Shown: positions 53,625 to 63,084 of the stretch, one piece after another
How positions within the stretch are numbered: position 1 is the first letter of the stretch
How the letters are laid out: each line of letters begins with the position of its first letter
Assembly: GCF_033170155.1 (NCBI RefSeq)
Contig: NZ_CP137079.1
Span: 1,612,001-1,676,000 of the forward strand
Length of the DNA stretch: 64,000 nt
Reading direction: 5' to 3'
From: Raineyella sp. W15-4
Lineage (GTDB): Bacteria; Actinomycetota; Actinomycetes; Propionibacteriales; Propionibacteriaceae
The notes under the pieces: model-generated
Told to the model about the DNA's origin: nothing
Databases searched by the model: none
The model's input: the letters and a program-made list of their open reading frames with translations, nothing else
Program-made: the position numbers and the translations under genes

Positions 53625-56273
53625 TCACCGCTGATTGACGAACCGGGCGCTGCGGCGCCGCACCCGGCGTTCGTACTCGTGTCTCCCGGGCGGCGGAGTG
53701 GGACGACGGCCCAGCGAGTAGAAGGCATGCTTCGCGATCTCGATCGCCGTCAGGTAGACGGCCACCATGATCACCAGGGCGGCGAAGAAGAGCGGCGGCA
53801 GCGGAGTGAAGCCCAGCACTGGCGCCAACGGTGTCAACGGCAGGATGATCGAGACCGCTACCACCGCGAGCACACTGAACAACAGCGGGAGACTCGGCCG
53901 ACTGCGCCAGAACGGGACCCGCTGCGTACGGATGGCGAACACGATCAGCGTCTGGGTCGCCAGGGACTCGACGAACCAGCCGGTGCGGAACTCCTCCGGC
54001 GCGGCGTGCAACAGCCCGATCATCATCCCGAAGGTGAGGAAGTCGAACATCGACGAGATCGGGCCGAAGACCAGCATGAACTTCCGGATGAAGCCGATGT
54101 CCCAGTGCGACGGTCGGCGCAGTTGTGCGGCGTCGACCCGGTCGGTCGGGATGGCCAGCTGGCTGATGTCGTAGAGCAGGTTGTTGAGCAGGATCTGCCC
54201 GGGCAGCATCGGCAGGAAGCTCAGCAGCGCCGAGGCGCCGGCCGCCGAGAACATGTTCCCGAAGTTGGACGAGGTTCCCATCATCACGTACTTGATGGTG
54301 TTGGCGAAGATCCGCCGGCCGCCACGGATGCCGTCGGCGAGCACGCCGAGGTTCTTGTCCAGCAGGATGACGTCGGCGGCGTCCTTGGCCACGTCCGCAC
54401 CGGTGTCGACCGAGATCCCGACGTCGGCCGCGTGCAGGGCGAGCGCGTCGTTCACCCCGTCGCCGAGGAAGCCGACCGCATAGCCGGAACCGCGCAGCGC
54501 ACGGATCAACCGGGCCTTGTGGTCCGGGGTGAGCCGGGCGAAGATCGTCGTCCGGCGGGCGGCGCCGGCCAGCTGGGTGTCGTCCATCGCGTCGATCTGG
54601 ACCCCGGTCAGCACCCCCTGCACGTCCATGCCGAGCTCACGACCGACCTTCTCGGCGACCAGGGCGTTGTCTCCGGTGGCGACCTTGACGGTGATCCCCA
54701 GGTCGGCGAGTTCGGCCAGTTCGGCGGCGGCATCCGGTTTCGGCCGGTCGGCGAAGGTGAGGAACCCGGACAGGGTGAGTCCCGCCTCGTCCTCCGGCCT
54801 GATCGTGGTCATCTCCCCGGCCGGTCGCCAGCCGACCGCGATGACCCGCTCCCCGCCGCGGAACAGGTCCTCGAGCAGCCGGTGCACCGGCGCCTCCGGG
54901 GCGATGTCACAGCGGGCGAGGACGGCTTCGGGCGCTCCTTTGACGATGAGTCGGCGTCCGTCGGCGGTCTCCGCGAGCACGCTGCTCAGCCGGCGGTGGT
55001 GGTCGAAGGGCAGCTCGGCCACCCGTCGAGCCGCCCGGATGGCCGTAAAGTCGGCCCCCGGGGCGTTCCACAGCGCGTTGTCCAGGTCATTGCCCCCGAC
55101 CGCCGTGCCGGCCGGGGAGATCTCCACGCTGCTCGCGAGCATCCCGAGGTCCCGGACCTGCGGATCGTCCTGACCATCGGCGTCGAGGGCCCGCTCGTAG
55201 GTGATGTGCCCGACGGTCAGGGTACCGGTCTTGTCGGTGACGAGGACGTCGATGTCGCCGAGGTCCTCGATGCACACCAGGCGTTTGACGAGCACCTTCA
55301 CCCTGGCGAGCGCCCGCGATCCGGCGGCCAGGCTGGTGCTCACCACGGCTGGCAGCAGTTGCGGGGTGATCCCGACCGCGATCGCGAGGGCGAAGAGCGC
55401 CGCGTCGAGGAGGGGGCGGCCGAGCAGCAGGTTCGTCACCAGGATGGCGGCGGTGAGCGCGAGCGCCACCCGCATCAGGAACACCGAGAACCGCCGCAGC
55501 CCGATCTGGAAGTCGGTCTGCGGTGCCCGTTCTCCGAGGCTGCGGGCGATCCGACCGAACTCGGCATCGGCGCCGGTGGCCACGACGACGGATTCGGCCG
55601 TCCCCGCCGTGACGATGGTGCCCATCAGCGCACAGTCCGGCAGGTCGTCGATCGTCCGGGCGCCGGTCACCGGATCGACGCTCTTGGCGACCGCCGCCGA
55701 CTCTCCGGTGATCATCGACTCGTCGCACTCCAGGCCGTGCACCGACAGCAGCCGGACATCGGCGGGGACCACCTGCCCCATCTGGAGTCGTACGACGTCG
55801 CCCGGCACCAGGTCCGTCACGTCGACCTCCGCCGGCGCACCACCGCGCACCACGACCGCGGAGTGCCGGATCCGGTCGTGCAGCGAGGCCGCGGTCCGTT
55901 CGGCCCGGTACTCGTTGCCGAATCCCAGCCCGACGCTGGCGATCAGGATACTGCCGATGATGACGGCGTCGATCCGATCGCTGAGGAAGAACGACAGCAC
56001 CGCGGTCCCCGCCAGCAGGATCAGCAGCGGGCTGGCGAGTTGCCGGCCGAGCACCCGCAACGGGCTCACCCGACGTTCGCGCACCGCGTTCCCGCCGCCC
56101 TCCCGCAGCCGTCGGGCTGCCGTCTCCGCGGTCAGGCCGTCGGTCCCACTGCCGAGGGCCGCCAGCGTCCCGGCGGGGGAGAGGGCGGCTGCGCCGGGTA
56201 GGTCCAGCCCTCCGGACACCCGGTCGTGACCGTCGGAGACACCTGTCGCGGACTGAGGATGTTCGACGTTCAC
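53625..56273 (-). CDS. mgtA: magnesium-translocating P-type ATPase (MgtA/MgtB type)
   Basis: An 882-residue P-type (IIIB) ATPase importing Mg2+ into the cytoplasm. Order of motifs: cytoplasmic N-terminus, actuator domain with ECDESMITGESAAVAKS, first helices, the AIAVGITPQLLPAVVSTSLA helix, the phosphorylated Asp in VLVTDKTGTLT, nucleotide domain LIVKGAPEAVLARC, hinge FLGDGVNDALALHAADVGISVD (core GDGVNDALAL), and the long C-terminal membrane part with GMMIGLL and FVESLATQTLIVFAIRT. The GTG start at 56273 follows AGGAGAGG at 9 bases. No obvious Mg2+ leader is seen in the short upstream gap. Confidence 0.92.
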   Translation of the reverse strand: MNVEHPQSATGVSDGHDRVSGGLDLPGAAALSPAGTLAALGSGTDGLTAETAARRLREGGGNAVRERRVSPLRVLGRQLASPLLILLAGTAVLSFFLSDRIDAVIIGSILIASVGLGFGNEYRAERTAASLHDRIRHSAVVVRGGAPAEVDVTDLVPGDVVRLQMGQVVPADVRLLSVHGLECDESMITGESAAVAKSVDPVTGARTIDDLPDCALMGTIVTAGTAESVVVATGADAEFGRIARSLGERAPQTDFQIGLRRFSVFLMRVALALTAAILVTNLLLGRPLLDAALFALAIAVGITPQLLPAVVSTSLAAGSRALARVKVLVKRLVCIEDLGDIDVLVTDKTGTLTVGHITYERALDADGQDDPQVRDLGMLASSVEISPAGTAVGGNDLDNALWNAPGADFTAIRAARRVAELPFDHHRRLSSVLAETADGRRLIVKGAPEAVLARCDIAPEAPVHRLLEDLFRGGERVIAVGWRPAGEMTTIRPEDEAGLTLSGFLTFADRPKPDAAAELAELADLGITVKVATGDNALVAEKVGRELGMDVQGVLTGVQIDAMDDTQLAGAARRTTIFARLTPDHKARLIRALRGSGYAVGFLGDGVNDALALHAADVGISVDTGADVAKDAADVILLDKNLGVLADGIRGGRRIFANTIKYVMMGTSSNFGNMFSAAGASALLSFLPMLPGQILLNNLLYDISQLAIPTDRVDAAQLRRPSHWDIGFIRKFMLVFGPISSMFDFLTFGMMIGLLHAAPEEFRTGWFVESLATQTLIVFAIRTQRVPFWRSRPSLPLLFSVLAVVAVSIILPLTPLAPVLGFTPLPPLFFAALVIMVAVYLTAIEIAKHAFYSLGRRPTPPPGRHEYERRVRRRSARFVNQR

Positions 56274-56380
56274 CGCTGACGACCTCTCCTCGGACGGCTC
56301 AGAACGATCGGGGCGCGATGTGGACTGACATCGCCGACACTACCCCCGCGAGGTCATCCGGGCGGCCGGCCGGCACCTGG

Positions 56381-57451
56381 TCAGACGAGCCGTTCGGCCT
56401 GCCGACCGTTGCCGACGGCGTGCAGGTAGCGCAGGATCTGGCCGTACGACTCGATCATCCCTACCTTGACGTAGGGCATGCCGATCTCGTGGCAGTACTC
56501 CTCGACGATCGGCTGGGCGTCCTTCAGGTGAGCCCGCGGCATCGACGGGAACAGGTGATGCTCGACCTGGTAGTTGAGGCCGCCCATGAAGAAGTCGACC
56601 AGAGGCGAGCCGATGATGTTGCGGGATGTCGGCACCTGCTTCTGCAGGTGGTCGAGCCTGGTCTGCTGCCCCTCCGGCATCTCCATTCCCTTGTGGTTCG
56701 GTGCGAAGACCGACGCCAGCAGGAAGCCCCAGATGCCCTGGTGGACGACGATGAAGGCGAGTGCCTGCAACGGCGTGAGGAGCCATCCCAGCAGGCCCAG
56801 GTACAGCGACCAGTGCAGCGCCAGCAACACCCCCTCCACCGCTCGGGTTCCGCGGGGCCGGCGCCGCAGCCAGCCGACGCCCTCGACCTGCAGCAGCCAC
56901 CCCTGGAAGGTGAGCAGGGGGAAGAACAGGGCGGCCTGGTGGCGCGACACCCACAAGCCCAGTCCGGTCTTCTTCGCGTGCTGGCGCTCCGACCAGGTGA
57001 TGATGCCCTCGGCCACGTCGGGATCGAGACCCTCGTGGTTCGGGTTCGCGTGATGGCGGTCGTGCTTGTCGTTCCAGTACCCGAAGCTGACACCGAGCAG
57101 AAGGTTCGCCGCGACCAGGCCGACCCGGTCGCTCACGGAGCGTGGGCCCGGCAGCTGCCGGTGGCCCGCGTCATGGGCGACGAAGCTGACCTGTCCCCAG
57201 GTGATCGCGAGCAGCGGGGCCAGCAGCAGCGTCCACCAGCTACCCGCCAGCAGGACCAGGCCGGCGACGACGGCGGCGATGGCCACCACCAGCGCGCCGC
57301 CGGTGACCAGGTAGTAGCGGGTCGTCCCGGCCATCAGGCCACGGGCCTTGATCCGCTTGATCAGGGGTCGGAAGGAGCTCTGCCGGAGCCCGTCCGGAGT
57401 CGTGACGGGGACCGCTGCCGATCCGACCGTTGCTTCCAGGTGTGTCGTCAT
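56381..57451 (-). CDS. fatty-acid desaturase (acyl-lipid/acyl-CoA, QxxHH type)
   Basis: A 356-residue membrane di-iron desaturase. The three His boxes are intact: HDAGH, HDRHH and QVEHH. The Gln in the third box is the hallmark of front-end/linoleoyl-type desaturases. Four or so hydrophobic helices lie between the boxes (LVTGGALVVAIAAVVAGLVLL, LLAPLLAITWG, ALFFPLLTFQGWLL, LALHWSLYLGLLGWLL). It introduces a double bond into membrane acyl chains. ATG at 57451 chosen for the MTTHLEATV start. It is divergent from a DesK/DesR-like two-component pair across 125 bases, which suggests temperature or fluidity control. Confidence 0.87.
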   Translation of the reverse strand: MTTHLEATVGSAAVPVTTPDGLRQSSFRPLIKRIKARGLMAGTTRYYLVTGGALVVAIAAVVAGLVLLAGSWWTLLLAPLLAITWGQVSFVAHDAGHRQLPGPRSVSDRVGLVAANLLLGVSFGYWNDKHDRHHANPNHEGLDPDVAEGIITWSERQHAKKTGLGLWVSRHQAALFFPLLTFQGWLLQVEGVGWLRRRPRGTRAVEGVLLALHWSLYLGLLGWLLTPLQALAFIVVHQGIWGFLLASVFAPNHKGMEMPEGQQTRLDHLQKQVPTSRNIIGSPLVDFFMGGLNYQVEHHLFPSMPRAHLKDAQPIVEEYCHEIGMPYVKVGMIESYGQILRYLHAVGNGRQAERLV

Positions 57452-57576
57452 ACGTCGAGTCTCGGCTCCTCGGCCGCGGCGAGCACTGGGGGCAGCACCC
57501 GGATCGATAGGGGTGCTGGCCCCCCTGTCACCCTGAGCGGGGCCGGCCGTCGCGGACGGCGCGAGATGATGGAGCA

Positions 57577-58800
57577 ATGAAGCGGCGACTGCAACTGACC
57601 CTGGTGGCGCTGATCGCCGCGCTGCTCTCGGTGGTCTGCCTGATCCCCGGGGTGGTTGCCCTGGTCAGCCTGCCGCTCACCGTGTTGTGGGTGGGCATCC
57701 CGCTGCTGATCGGTGCCGTCTGGGTCGGTCGCCGGCTCCTCAACGCCCACCGCTGCGGTGCGGGCTACGTGCTCGGCCGGGAAGTGGCGCGTCCCTACCG
57801 CTCCGGGGGGCCGCAGCACCGCGGGTTCTTCGTGGTCGTCCGTGGGCTGTTGACCGACGAGGCGACCTGGCGCGACCTGCTGTGGATCGGTGTCAACGCC
57901 ACCGCCGGGCTGTCCCTGGTGCTGCTTCCTCAGCTGTTTCTCGCCGGTGCGGCGGCCGCCGTTCTGCTGCCCCTGGTGGCGCTGACGCCGTGGGCGGTCC
58001 CCCTGGCCAGCTGGTGGCTGCAGGGCCTGGTCGGTTGGCTCCTCGCCGCGGGTCTGCTGACGGCATGGTGGTACGCGACACCGCCATTGGTCCGGGCCTG
58101 GGCCGCGATCACCAACGCCATCCTCGGACCGTCCCGGACCGCCGTCCTCAGCAGCCGGGTCGCCGCCCTGACCACCAGCCGGGCCGACAGCGTCGACTCC
58201 GCTGCCCAGGAGATCCGCCGGATCGAGCGGGACCTGCACGACGGGGTCCAGGTCCGCCTGGTCAGTCTGGGGATGACCGTCGGCCTGGCGGAGGAGCTGA
58301 TCGCCGCCCACCCCGAGCGGGCCCGTCGGCTGCTCGAGGAGGCCCAGGACTCGGTGACCGCCACGCTGCAGGACCTGCGGCGTCTGGTCCACGGGATCCA
58401 TCCGCCGGTGCTGGCGGACCGCGGTCTGGTCGGTGCGGTCCGCGCGCTGGCGCTCGACCTGCCGCTGGACATCGACGTACGGGTCCGCGGATTCGGTGCC
58501 GACGAGTCGGCCAGGCTGCCCGCTCCGGTGGAGGCCTGCGCCTACTTCGTCATCTCCGAGGCGCTCGCCAACGTCGTCAAACACTCCGGGGCCGATCGCG
58601 GCGACATCGCGCTGGAGCTGGGGCCCGACACCCTGCGCGGGGTGGTGCGTGACGACGGACGAGGCGGCGCCGACGAGAGCCGGGGCAGCGGACTCGGCGG
58701 CATCCGCCGCCGGCTGGCCACCTTCGATGGGACACTGGCGGTGACCAGCCCACCGGGTGGGCCCACCGTCCTGACCATGGAGATGCCGTGCGTGCCCTAG
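57577..58800 (+). CDS. sensor histidine kinase, HisKA_3 (NarL/DesK-type)
   Basis: A 407-residue membrane kinase. The sensor part has paired hydrophobic helices (about 7-50 and 103-168) flanking a short cytoplasmic loop, the 'putative sensor' layout with little extracytoplasmic sequence, as in membrane-state sensors. His221 in RRIERDLHDGVQVRLVSLGM is the phosphorylation site. The ATPase domain has EALANVVKHSGAD (N box) and VVRDDGRGG / GSGLGGIRRRL (G boxes). It overlaps the response regulator by 13 bases. Control of the divergent desaturase is inferred by analogy with Bacillus DesK. Confidence 0.88.
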   Translation: MKRRLQLTLVALIAALLSVVCLIPGVVALVSLPLTVLWVGIPLLIGAVWVGRRLLNAHRCGAGYVLGREVARPYRSGGPQHRGFFVVVRGLLTDEATWRDLLWIGVNATAGLSLVLLPQLFLAGAAAAVLLPLVALTPWAVPLASWWLQGLVGWLLAAGLLTAWWYATPPLVRAWAAITNAILGPSRTAVLSSRVAALTTSRADSVDSAAQEIRRIERDLHDGVQVRLVSLGMTVGLAEELIAAHPERARRLLEEAQDSVTATLQDLRRLVHGIHPPVLADRGLVGAVRALALDLPLDIDVRVRGFGADESARLPAPVEACAYFVISEALANVVKHSGADRGDIALELGPDTLRGVVRDDGRGGADESRGSGLGGIRRRLATFDGTLAVTSPPGGPTVLTMEMPCVP

Positions 58801-59426
58801 TCGCCGAAGATCACGCGCTCCTCCGGGCCGGACTGATCCAGTTGCTCGAGGTCCATGACATCGAGGTGGTCGAGGCGGTCGCGGACGAACCGTCGCTGGT
58901 CCGGGCGCTCGGGCGTCCCGACATCGACGTGGCCATCCTGGACGTACGCCTGCCACCGACCGGGACCGACGAGGGCCTGCGGGCGGCCGTGCAGGCCCGC
59001 CGCCGCCGTCCGGGCCTGCCGATCCTGGTGCTGAGCCAGTACGTCGAACAGCTGTACGCCCGGGAACTGCTCGCCTCGGCGGAGGGTGCCGTCGGCTACC
59101 TGCTCAAGGACCGGGTCGCGAACGTCCAGCAGTTCGTCAGTTCCGTACGCCAGGTCGCCGCCGGTGGAACCGTGATGGATCCCGAGGTGGTCACTCAGCT
59201 GCTGCGGCGTCGTGGCGCCCCGCTCGCCGCCCTCACCCCACGGGAACGCGAGGTGTTGGAACACATGGCGCAGGGCCGTTCGAACGCCGCGATCGGGGAC
59301 GCCATGTCGATCACCGAGAGGGCGGTCGGCAAGCACATCGCGAACATCTTCGCCAAGCTCGACCTGGTCTCCTCCGACGACGACAACCGCCGGGTGCTGG
59401 CGGTGCTGGCCTACCTGCAGCGCTGA
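58788..59426 (+). CDS. response regulator, NarL/LuxR type
   Basis: A 212-residue regulator: receiver domain (1-120) with Asp52 in AILDVRLPPTG as phosphoacceptor and the VGYLLKDRVA Lys region, then a LuxR-type helix-turn-helix (about 145-205) with LTPREREVLEHMAQGRSNAAIGDAM (core LTPREREVLEHMAQGRSN) and KHIANIFAKL. The GTG start lies within the 3' end of the kinase gene. It probably regulates the neighbouring desaturase or the glutamine amidotransferase downstream. Confidence 0.9.
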   Translation: MRALVAEDHALLRAGLIQLLEVHDIEVVEAVADEPSLVRALGRPDIDVAILDVRLPPTGTDEGLRAAVQARRRRPGLPILVLSQYVEQLYARELLASAEGAVGYLLKDRVANVQQFVSSVRQVAAGGTVMDPEVVTQLLRRRGAPLAALTPREREVLEHMAQGRSNAAIGDAMSITERAVGKHIANIFAKLDLVSSDDDNRRVLAVLAYLQR

Positions 59427-59584
59427 GCGCGAGCGGTCGCGTCCCTCGGTGGGGCCGGCCGGACCATCCCCAAGGTCGGACCCGGCGAGCTGCAACACAA
59501 GCCCCATCGGCCCGTAACGCGGGTGTCACAGATGGCCGCGAGACTGAGGGGAAAGACCGGTCGGTCAGTCAAAGGAGGCTCCCG

Positions 59585-60298
59585 ATGACGCACTCGGTGC
59601 TCGCCCTCGTCCACGGTGTCACCACCGGTCACGAAACCGCCCACCTGGGTACCCTGGGCCCCGCTTTCGAACGGCGTGGGCTCGGAGTGCGGATCGCCTC
59701 CTTCACCGCTGCCGAGCATCCGCCCCGGCTCGATCACGGCATCCGGATGCTGGTGGTGATGGGGTCACTCGATTCGGTCCTCGACCGGGACGTGCCCTGG
59801 CTGGATCGCGAGTCCCGCTACGTCGCCGAGGCCGTCGGCCGGGGTGTCCCGGTGCTGGGCGTGTGTTTCGGTGCCCAACTGCTGTCGCGGATCCTCGGCG
59901 GTCGCGTCGTACCTACGGAGAGGCCCGAGACCGGCCTGGTCCCGGTCGATTCCACCGACACCGAGCAGATCCCGGGCGGTCGGTGGTACTCCTTCCACCA
60001 CGACCGGATCATCGCCCCGTGCGATGCGCAGGTGCTGGCCACCAGCGCCAGTTGCGTCCAGGCCTTCCGGCACGGGCCACATCTGGGCGTCCAGTTCCAC
60101 CCCGAGGTGACGCCGCGGACCCTCGACAGCTGGCGCAGCGGATTCGTCGGCCGCGCGGGCGGGCCGGGGGAGGAGGCCGGCCGGCTGCTGGCGGAGCACT
60201 CGCGCGAGTTGACCACCGAGGCGCCCGCACTGGCCCGGCAGACCGACCAGCTGGTCCGCGGCTTCGTCCGCCACGCCAGGCTGGCGGCCGCCGCCTGA
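59585..60298 (+). CDS. class I glutamine amidotransferase-like protein
   Basis: A 237-residue GATase1 protein with nucleophile Cys94 in [16 protein letters not shown] and the His-x-Glu pair in VQFHPEVTP. It resembles stand-alone GMP-synthase-like amidotransferases; the acceptor is unknown. It has a very strong ribosome-binding site (AAAGGAGG). The upstream GACCGGTCGGTCAGTC contains a short palindrome (GACCGGTC) and repeated GGTC units, an operator-like arrangement often seen for TetR-type repressors. It lies 158 bases after the response regulator, so it is probably a separate unit. Confidence 0.8.
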   Translation: MTHSVLALVHGVTTGHETAHLGTLGPAFERRGLGVRIASFTAAEHPPRLDHGIRMLVVMGSLDSVLDRDVPWLDRESRYVAEAVGRGVPVLGVCFGAQLLSRILGGRVVPTERPETGLVPVDSTDTEQIPGGRWYSFHHDRIIAPCDAQVLATSASCVQAFRHGPHLGVQFHPEVTPRTLDSWRSGFVGRAGGPGEEAGRLLAEHSRELTTEAPALARQTDQLVRGFVRHARLAAAA

Positions 60299-60375
60299 CC
60301 CCTCGCCTTCCCCTCCCTCGCCGGACCCACCCGTCACCGGGATGTCCGCCGGGATCACCCGGCGGTCCGGCACGG

Positions 60376-60381
60376 TAGGCT
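60376..60381 (+). promoter_or_regulatory. -10 hexamer TAGGCT of thrS
   Basis: TAGGCT about 95 bases before the thrS start, giving a leader of roughly 90 bases that contains the hairpin in the next entry. Confidence 0.4.
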
Positions 60382-60416
60382 CGTGGACCGACGCCACCGG
60401 CGTCCCTGAACACGAG

Positions 60417-60460
60417 CCCGCCCGGCCGCATGCCCGGTATGTGTGCGACACCCGGGCGGG
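60417..60460 (+). promoter_or_regulatory. leader hairpin upstream of thrS
   Basis: A 9-bp perfect inverted repeat CCCGCCCGG/CCGGGCGGG with a 26-base loop ends right before the GAGAGAGGAAA ribosome-binding site. It could modulate thrS translation. It does not look like a T-box. Confidence 0.4.
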
Positions 60461-60476
60461 GAGAGAGGAAACCGCC

Positions 60477-62480
60477 GTGTCCATCACCGTCTCCCTGGTC
60501 CGGTCGTCCGACACCTCGCACGAGGTCCTCGACGACGGCACCACGGGTCTGGACCTGTTCGGCGAGGATCGTACGATCGTCGCCTGCCGCGTCGACGGGG
60601 AGATCAAGGATCTCCACCTGCCGGTCCCGGACGGGGCCACCGTCGAACCGGTCCTGATCGGCAGTCCGGAGGGGCTCAGCATCCTGCGCCACTCAACCGC
60701 CCACATCGCCGCCCAGGCCGTGCAGAACCTGCACGAGGAGGCGAAACTGGGCATCGGCCCGCCGATCACCGACGGTTTCTACTACGACTTCATGGTCGAC
60801 GAGCCGTTCACCCCCGAGGACCTGAAGGCCCTCGAGAAGCAGATGCAGCGGATCATCAAGGAGAAGCAGAGCTTCCGCCGCCGGGTGGTCACCGACGAGG
60901 AGGCCCGCGCCGAGCTCGCCGACGAGCCGTTCAAGCTGGAGCTGATCACCGACAAGGGGTCGGCCAGCACCGAGGACGGGTCGGCGACGGAGGTCGGCGC
61001 CGGCGAGCTCACCATCTACGAGAACGTCCGGCGCAACGGCGAGCGGGCCTGGGAGGACCTCTGCCGCGGCCCGCACGTGCCGCACACCGGCTACGTCCCG
61101 GCGTTCGCGCTGACCCGGTCCTCGGCCGCCTACTGGCGGGGCGACCAGAAGAACCAGCAGCTGCAGCGCCTCTACGGCACCGCGTGGCCGTCCCGGGAGG
61201 AGCTGAAGGACTACCAGACCCGGATGGAGGAGGCCGCCAAGCGCGACCACCGGAAGCTGGGCAGCGAGCTCGACCTGTTCTCCTTCCCCGACGAGATCGG
61301 CTCCGGCCTGCCGGTGTTCCACCCCAAGGGCGCGCTGATCAAGATGCAGATGGAGAACTACTCCCGGCAGCGCCACCTCGAGGCCGGGTACTCCTTCGTC
61401 TCCACCCCGCACATCACCAAGGGCCACCTGTTCGAGACCTCCAAGCACCTGGACTGGTACGCCGACGGGATGTACCCGCCGATGCGGGTCGACGAGGAGC
61501 GCGACGAGGACGGCAACGTCGTCAAGCCGGGCATCGACTACTACCTCAAGCCGATGAACTGCCCGATGCACAACCTGATCTTCTCCTCCCGCGGACGGTC
61601 CTACCGGGAGCTGCCGCTGCGGCTGTTCGAGTTCGGGTCGGTCTACCGCTACGAGAAGTCCGGCGTCGTGCACGGCCTCACCCGGGCCCGCGGCTTCACC
61701 CAGGACGACGCGCACATCTACTGCACCCGCGACCAGATGAAGGACGAGCTGACCGGTCTGCTCACCTTCGTCCTGGACCTGCTCAAGGACTACGGCCTGG
61801 ACGACTTCTACCTGGAGCTGTCCACCCGCGACCCGGAGAAGTCGGTCGGTGACGACGCGACCTGGGAGGAGGCGACCCGTACGCTCGCCGAGGTCGCCCA
61901 GGCCTCCGGTCTGGACCTCGTCGACGATCCCGGTGGCGCCGCCTTCTACGGGCCGAAGATCTCGGTCCAGGCGAAGGACGCGATCGGGCGCACCTGGCAG
62001 CTGTCGACGATCCAGCTGGACTTCTTCGAGCCCGGCCTGTTCGAGCTGGAGTACACCGCCGCCGACGGCTCCCGCCAGCAGCCGGTGATGATCCACCGCG
62101 CCCTGTTCGGGTCGATCGAACGGTTCTTCGGGGTGCTCCTGGAGCACTACGCCGGCGCCTTCCCGGTCTGGCTGGCGCCGGTCCAGGTGGTCGGGATCCC
62201 GGTCGCCGGCGAGTTCACCGACTACCTCGACGAGGTCGCCGAGCGGCTGCGGGCCCGCGGCGTACGGGTCGAGGTGGACGCCTCCGACGACCGGATGCAG
62301 AAGAAGATCCGCAACGCCCAGAAGCAGAAGGTGCCCTACATGCTGATCGCCGGCGGGGAGGACCGGGCGGCCGGAGCCGTCTCGTTCCGCTACCGCGACG
62401 GCCGGCAGAAGAACGGCGTCTCGATCGATGAGGCGGTCGCGGAGATCGTCGACGCGATCGACCGTAAGGCCCAGGTCTGA
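60477..62480 (+). CDS. thrS: threonyl-tRNA synthetase
   Basis: Charges tRNA-Thr. The 667-residue class II synthetase has an N-terminal TGS region, the editing domain with [11 protein letters not shown] (HxxxH) and the late [10 protein letters not shown] cysteine site, catalytic motif 2 around [22 protein letters not shown] (core [14 protein letters not shown]), zinc ligands including the NCPMHNLIF Cys, motif 3 [12 protein letters not shown], and a C-terminal anticodon-binding domain. An in-frame ATG lies further upstream, but the GTG at 60477 has GAGAGGAAA at the right distance and begins at the conserved SITVSL. HIT follows four bases downstream. Confidence 0.95.
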   Translation: MSITVSLVRSSDTSHEVLDDGTTGLDLFGEDRTIVACRVDGEIKDLHLPVPDGATVEPVLIGSPEGLSILRHSTAHIAAQAVQNLHEEAKLGIGPPITDGFYYDFMVDEPFTPEDLKALEKQMQRIIKEKQSFRRRVVTDEEARAELADEPFKLELITDKGSASTEDGSATEVGAGELTIYENVRRNGERAWEDLCRGPHVPHTGYVPAFALTRSSAAYWRGDQKNQQLQRLYGTAWPSREELKDYQTRMEEAAKRDHRKLGSELDLFSFPDEIGSGLPVFHPKGALIKMQMENYSRQRHLEAGYSFVSTPHITKGHLFETSKHLDWYADGMYPPMRVDEERDEDGNVVKPGIDYYLKPMNCPMHNLIFSSRGRSYRELPLRLFEFGSVYRYEKSGVVHGLTRARGFTQDDAHIYCTRDQMKDELTGLLTFVLDLLKDYGLDDFYLELSTRDPEKSVGDDATWEEATRTLAEVAQASGLDLVDDPGGAAFYGPKISVQAKDAIGRTWQLSTIQLDFFEPGLFELEYTAADGSRQQPVMIHRALFGSIERFFGVLLEHYAGAFPVWLAPVQVVGIPVAGEFTDYLDEVAERLRARGVRVEVDASDDRMQKKIRNAQKQKVPYMLIAGGEDRAAGAVSFRYRDGRQKNGVSIDEAVAEIVDAIDRKAQV

Positions 62481-62484
62481 GCGG

Positions 62485-63084
62485 ATGGCGGTGCAGCGGG
62501 AGCGCCCCGGGGCGCAGGACGGGCCGCCGGTCACGGTCGATGCGTCGACGTTGGCCGGCGATCCGGACGTGTTCGATCGCCTCTGGGTGGCGCATCGCCA
62601 GGCGTACGTCAGTGGGGACAAGCACCCGCGGACGGACGCCGGTGACGCCTGCCCGTTCTGCACCGCCCCGCTCGGCCCGGACGAGGACGGGCTGATCGTG
62701 CACCGCGGTGCCGTGGCGTACGTCCTGCTCAACCTCTACCCCTACAACGCCGGCCACCTGATGGTGTGCCCCTACCGGCACGTGCCCGACTACACCGACC
62801 TCACCACGGCCGAGGTGCTGGAGGTCGCCGAGCTGACCCGGACGGCAATGACGGTGCTGCGCTCGGTGAGCCAGCCGCAGGGATTCAACCTGGGGATGAA
62901 CCAGGGCGAGGTGGCCGGCGCCGGCATCGCCGCGCACCTGCACCAGCACGTCGTGCCGCGCTGGCGCGGGGATGCGAACTTCTTCCCGATCGTGGCGCGG
63001 ACCAAGGCGATCCCGCAGCTGCTCGGCGAGACCCGCCGGCTGCTGGCCACGGCCTGGCCCGGCCCGGCGGGACGGGCCGGCTGA
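62485..63084 (+). CDS. HIT-family hydrolase / Ap4A phosphorylase-like
   Basis: A 199-residue histidine-triad protein. CPFC and the later HRG form a likely zinc site, VLLNLYPYNAGHLMVCPYRHV is the family's central block (core NLYPYNAGHLMV), and the triad is HLHQHVVPRW (HxHxH). In mycobacteria the equivalent Rv2613c product is an Ap4A phosphorylase and sits between thrS and pgsA1 exactly as here. Overlaps the next gene's ATG. Confidence 0.88.
   Translation: MAVQRERPGAQDGPPVTVDASTLAGDPDVFDRLWVAHRQAYVSGDKHPRTDAGDACPFCTAPLGPDEDGLIVHRGAVAYVLLNLYPYNAGHLMVCPYRHVPDYTDLTTAEVLEVAELTRTAMTVLRSVSQPQGFNLGMNQGEVAGAGIAAHLHQHVVPRWRGDANFFPIVARTKAIPQLLGETRRLLATAWPGPAGRAG

Noticed and set aside
53679-56201. An 840-residue open frame antisense to the magnesium ATPase
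   Set aside because: Shadow of a conserved gene; low-complexity Asp/Gln/Arg/Gly composition and no recognisable motif.
60382-60476. T-box leader before thrS
   Set aside because: No T-box sequence or specifier loop is visible, and the leader is too short.
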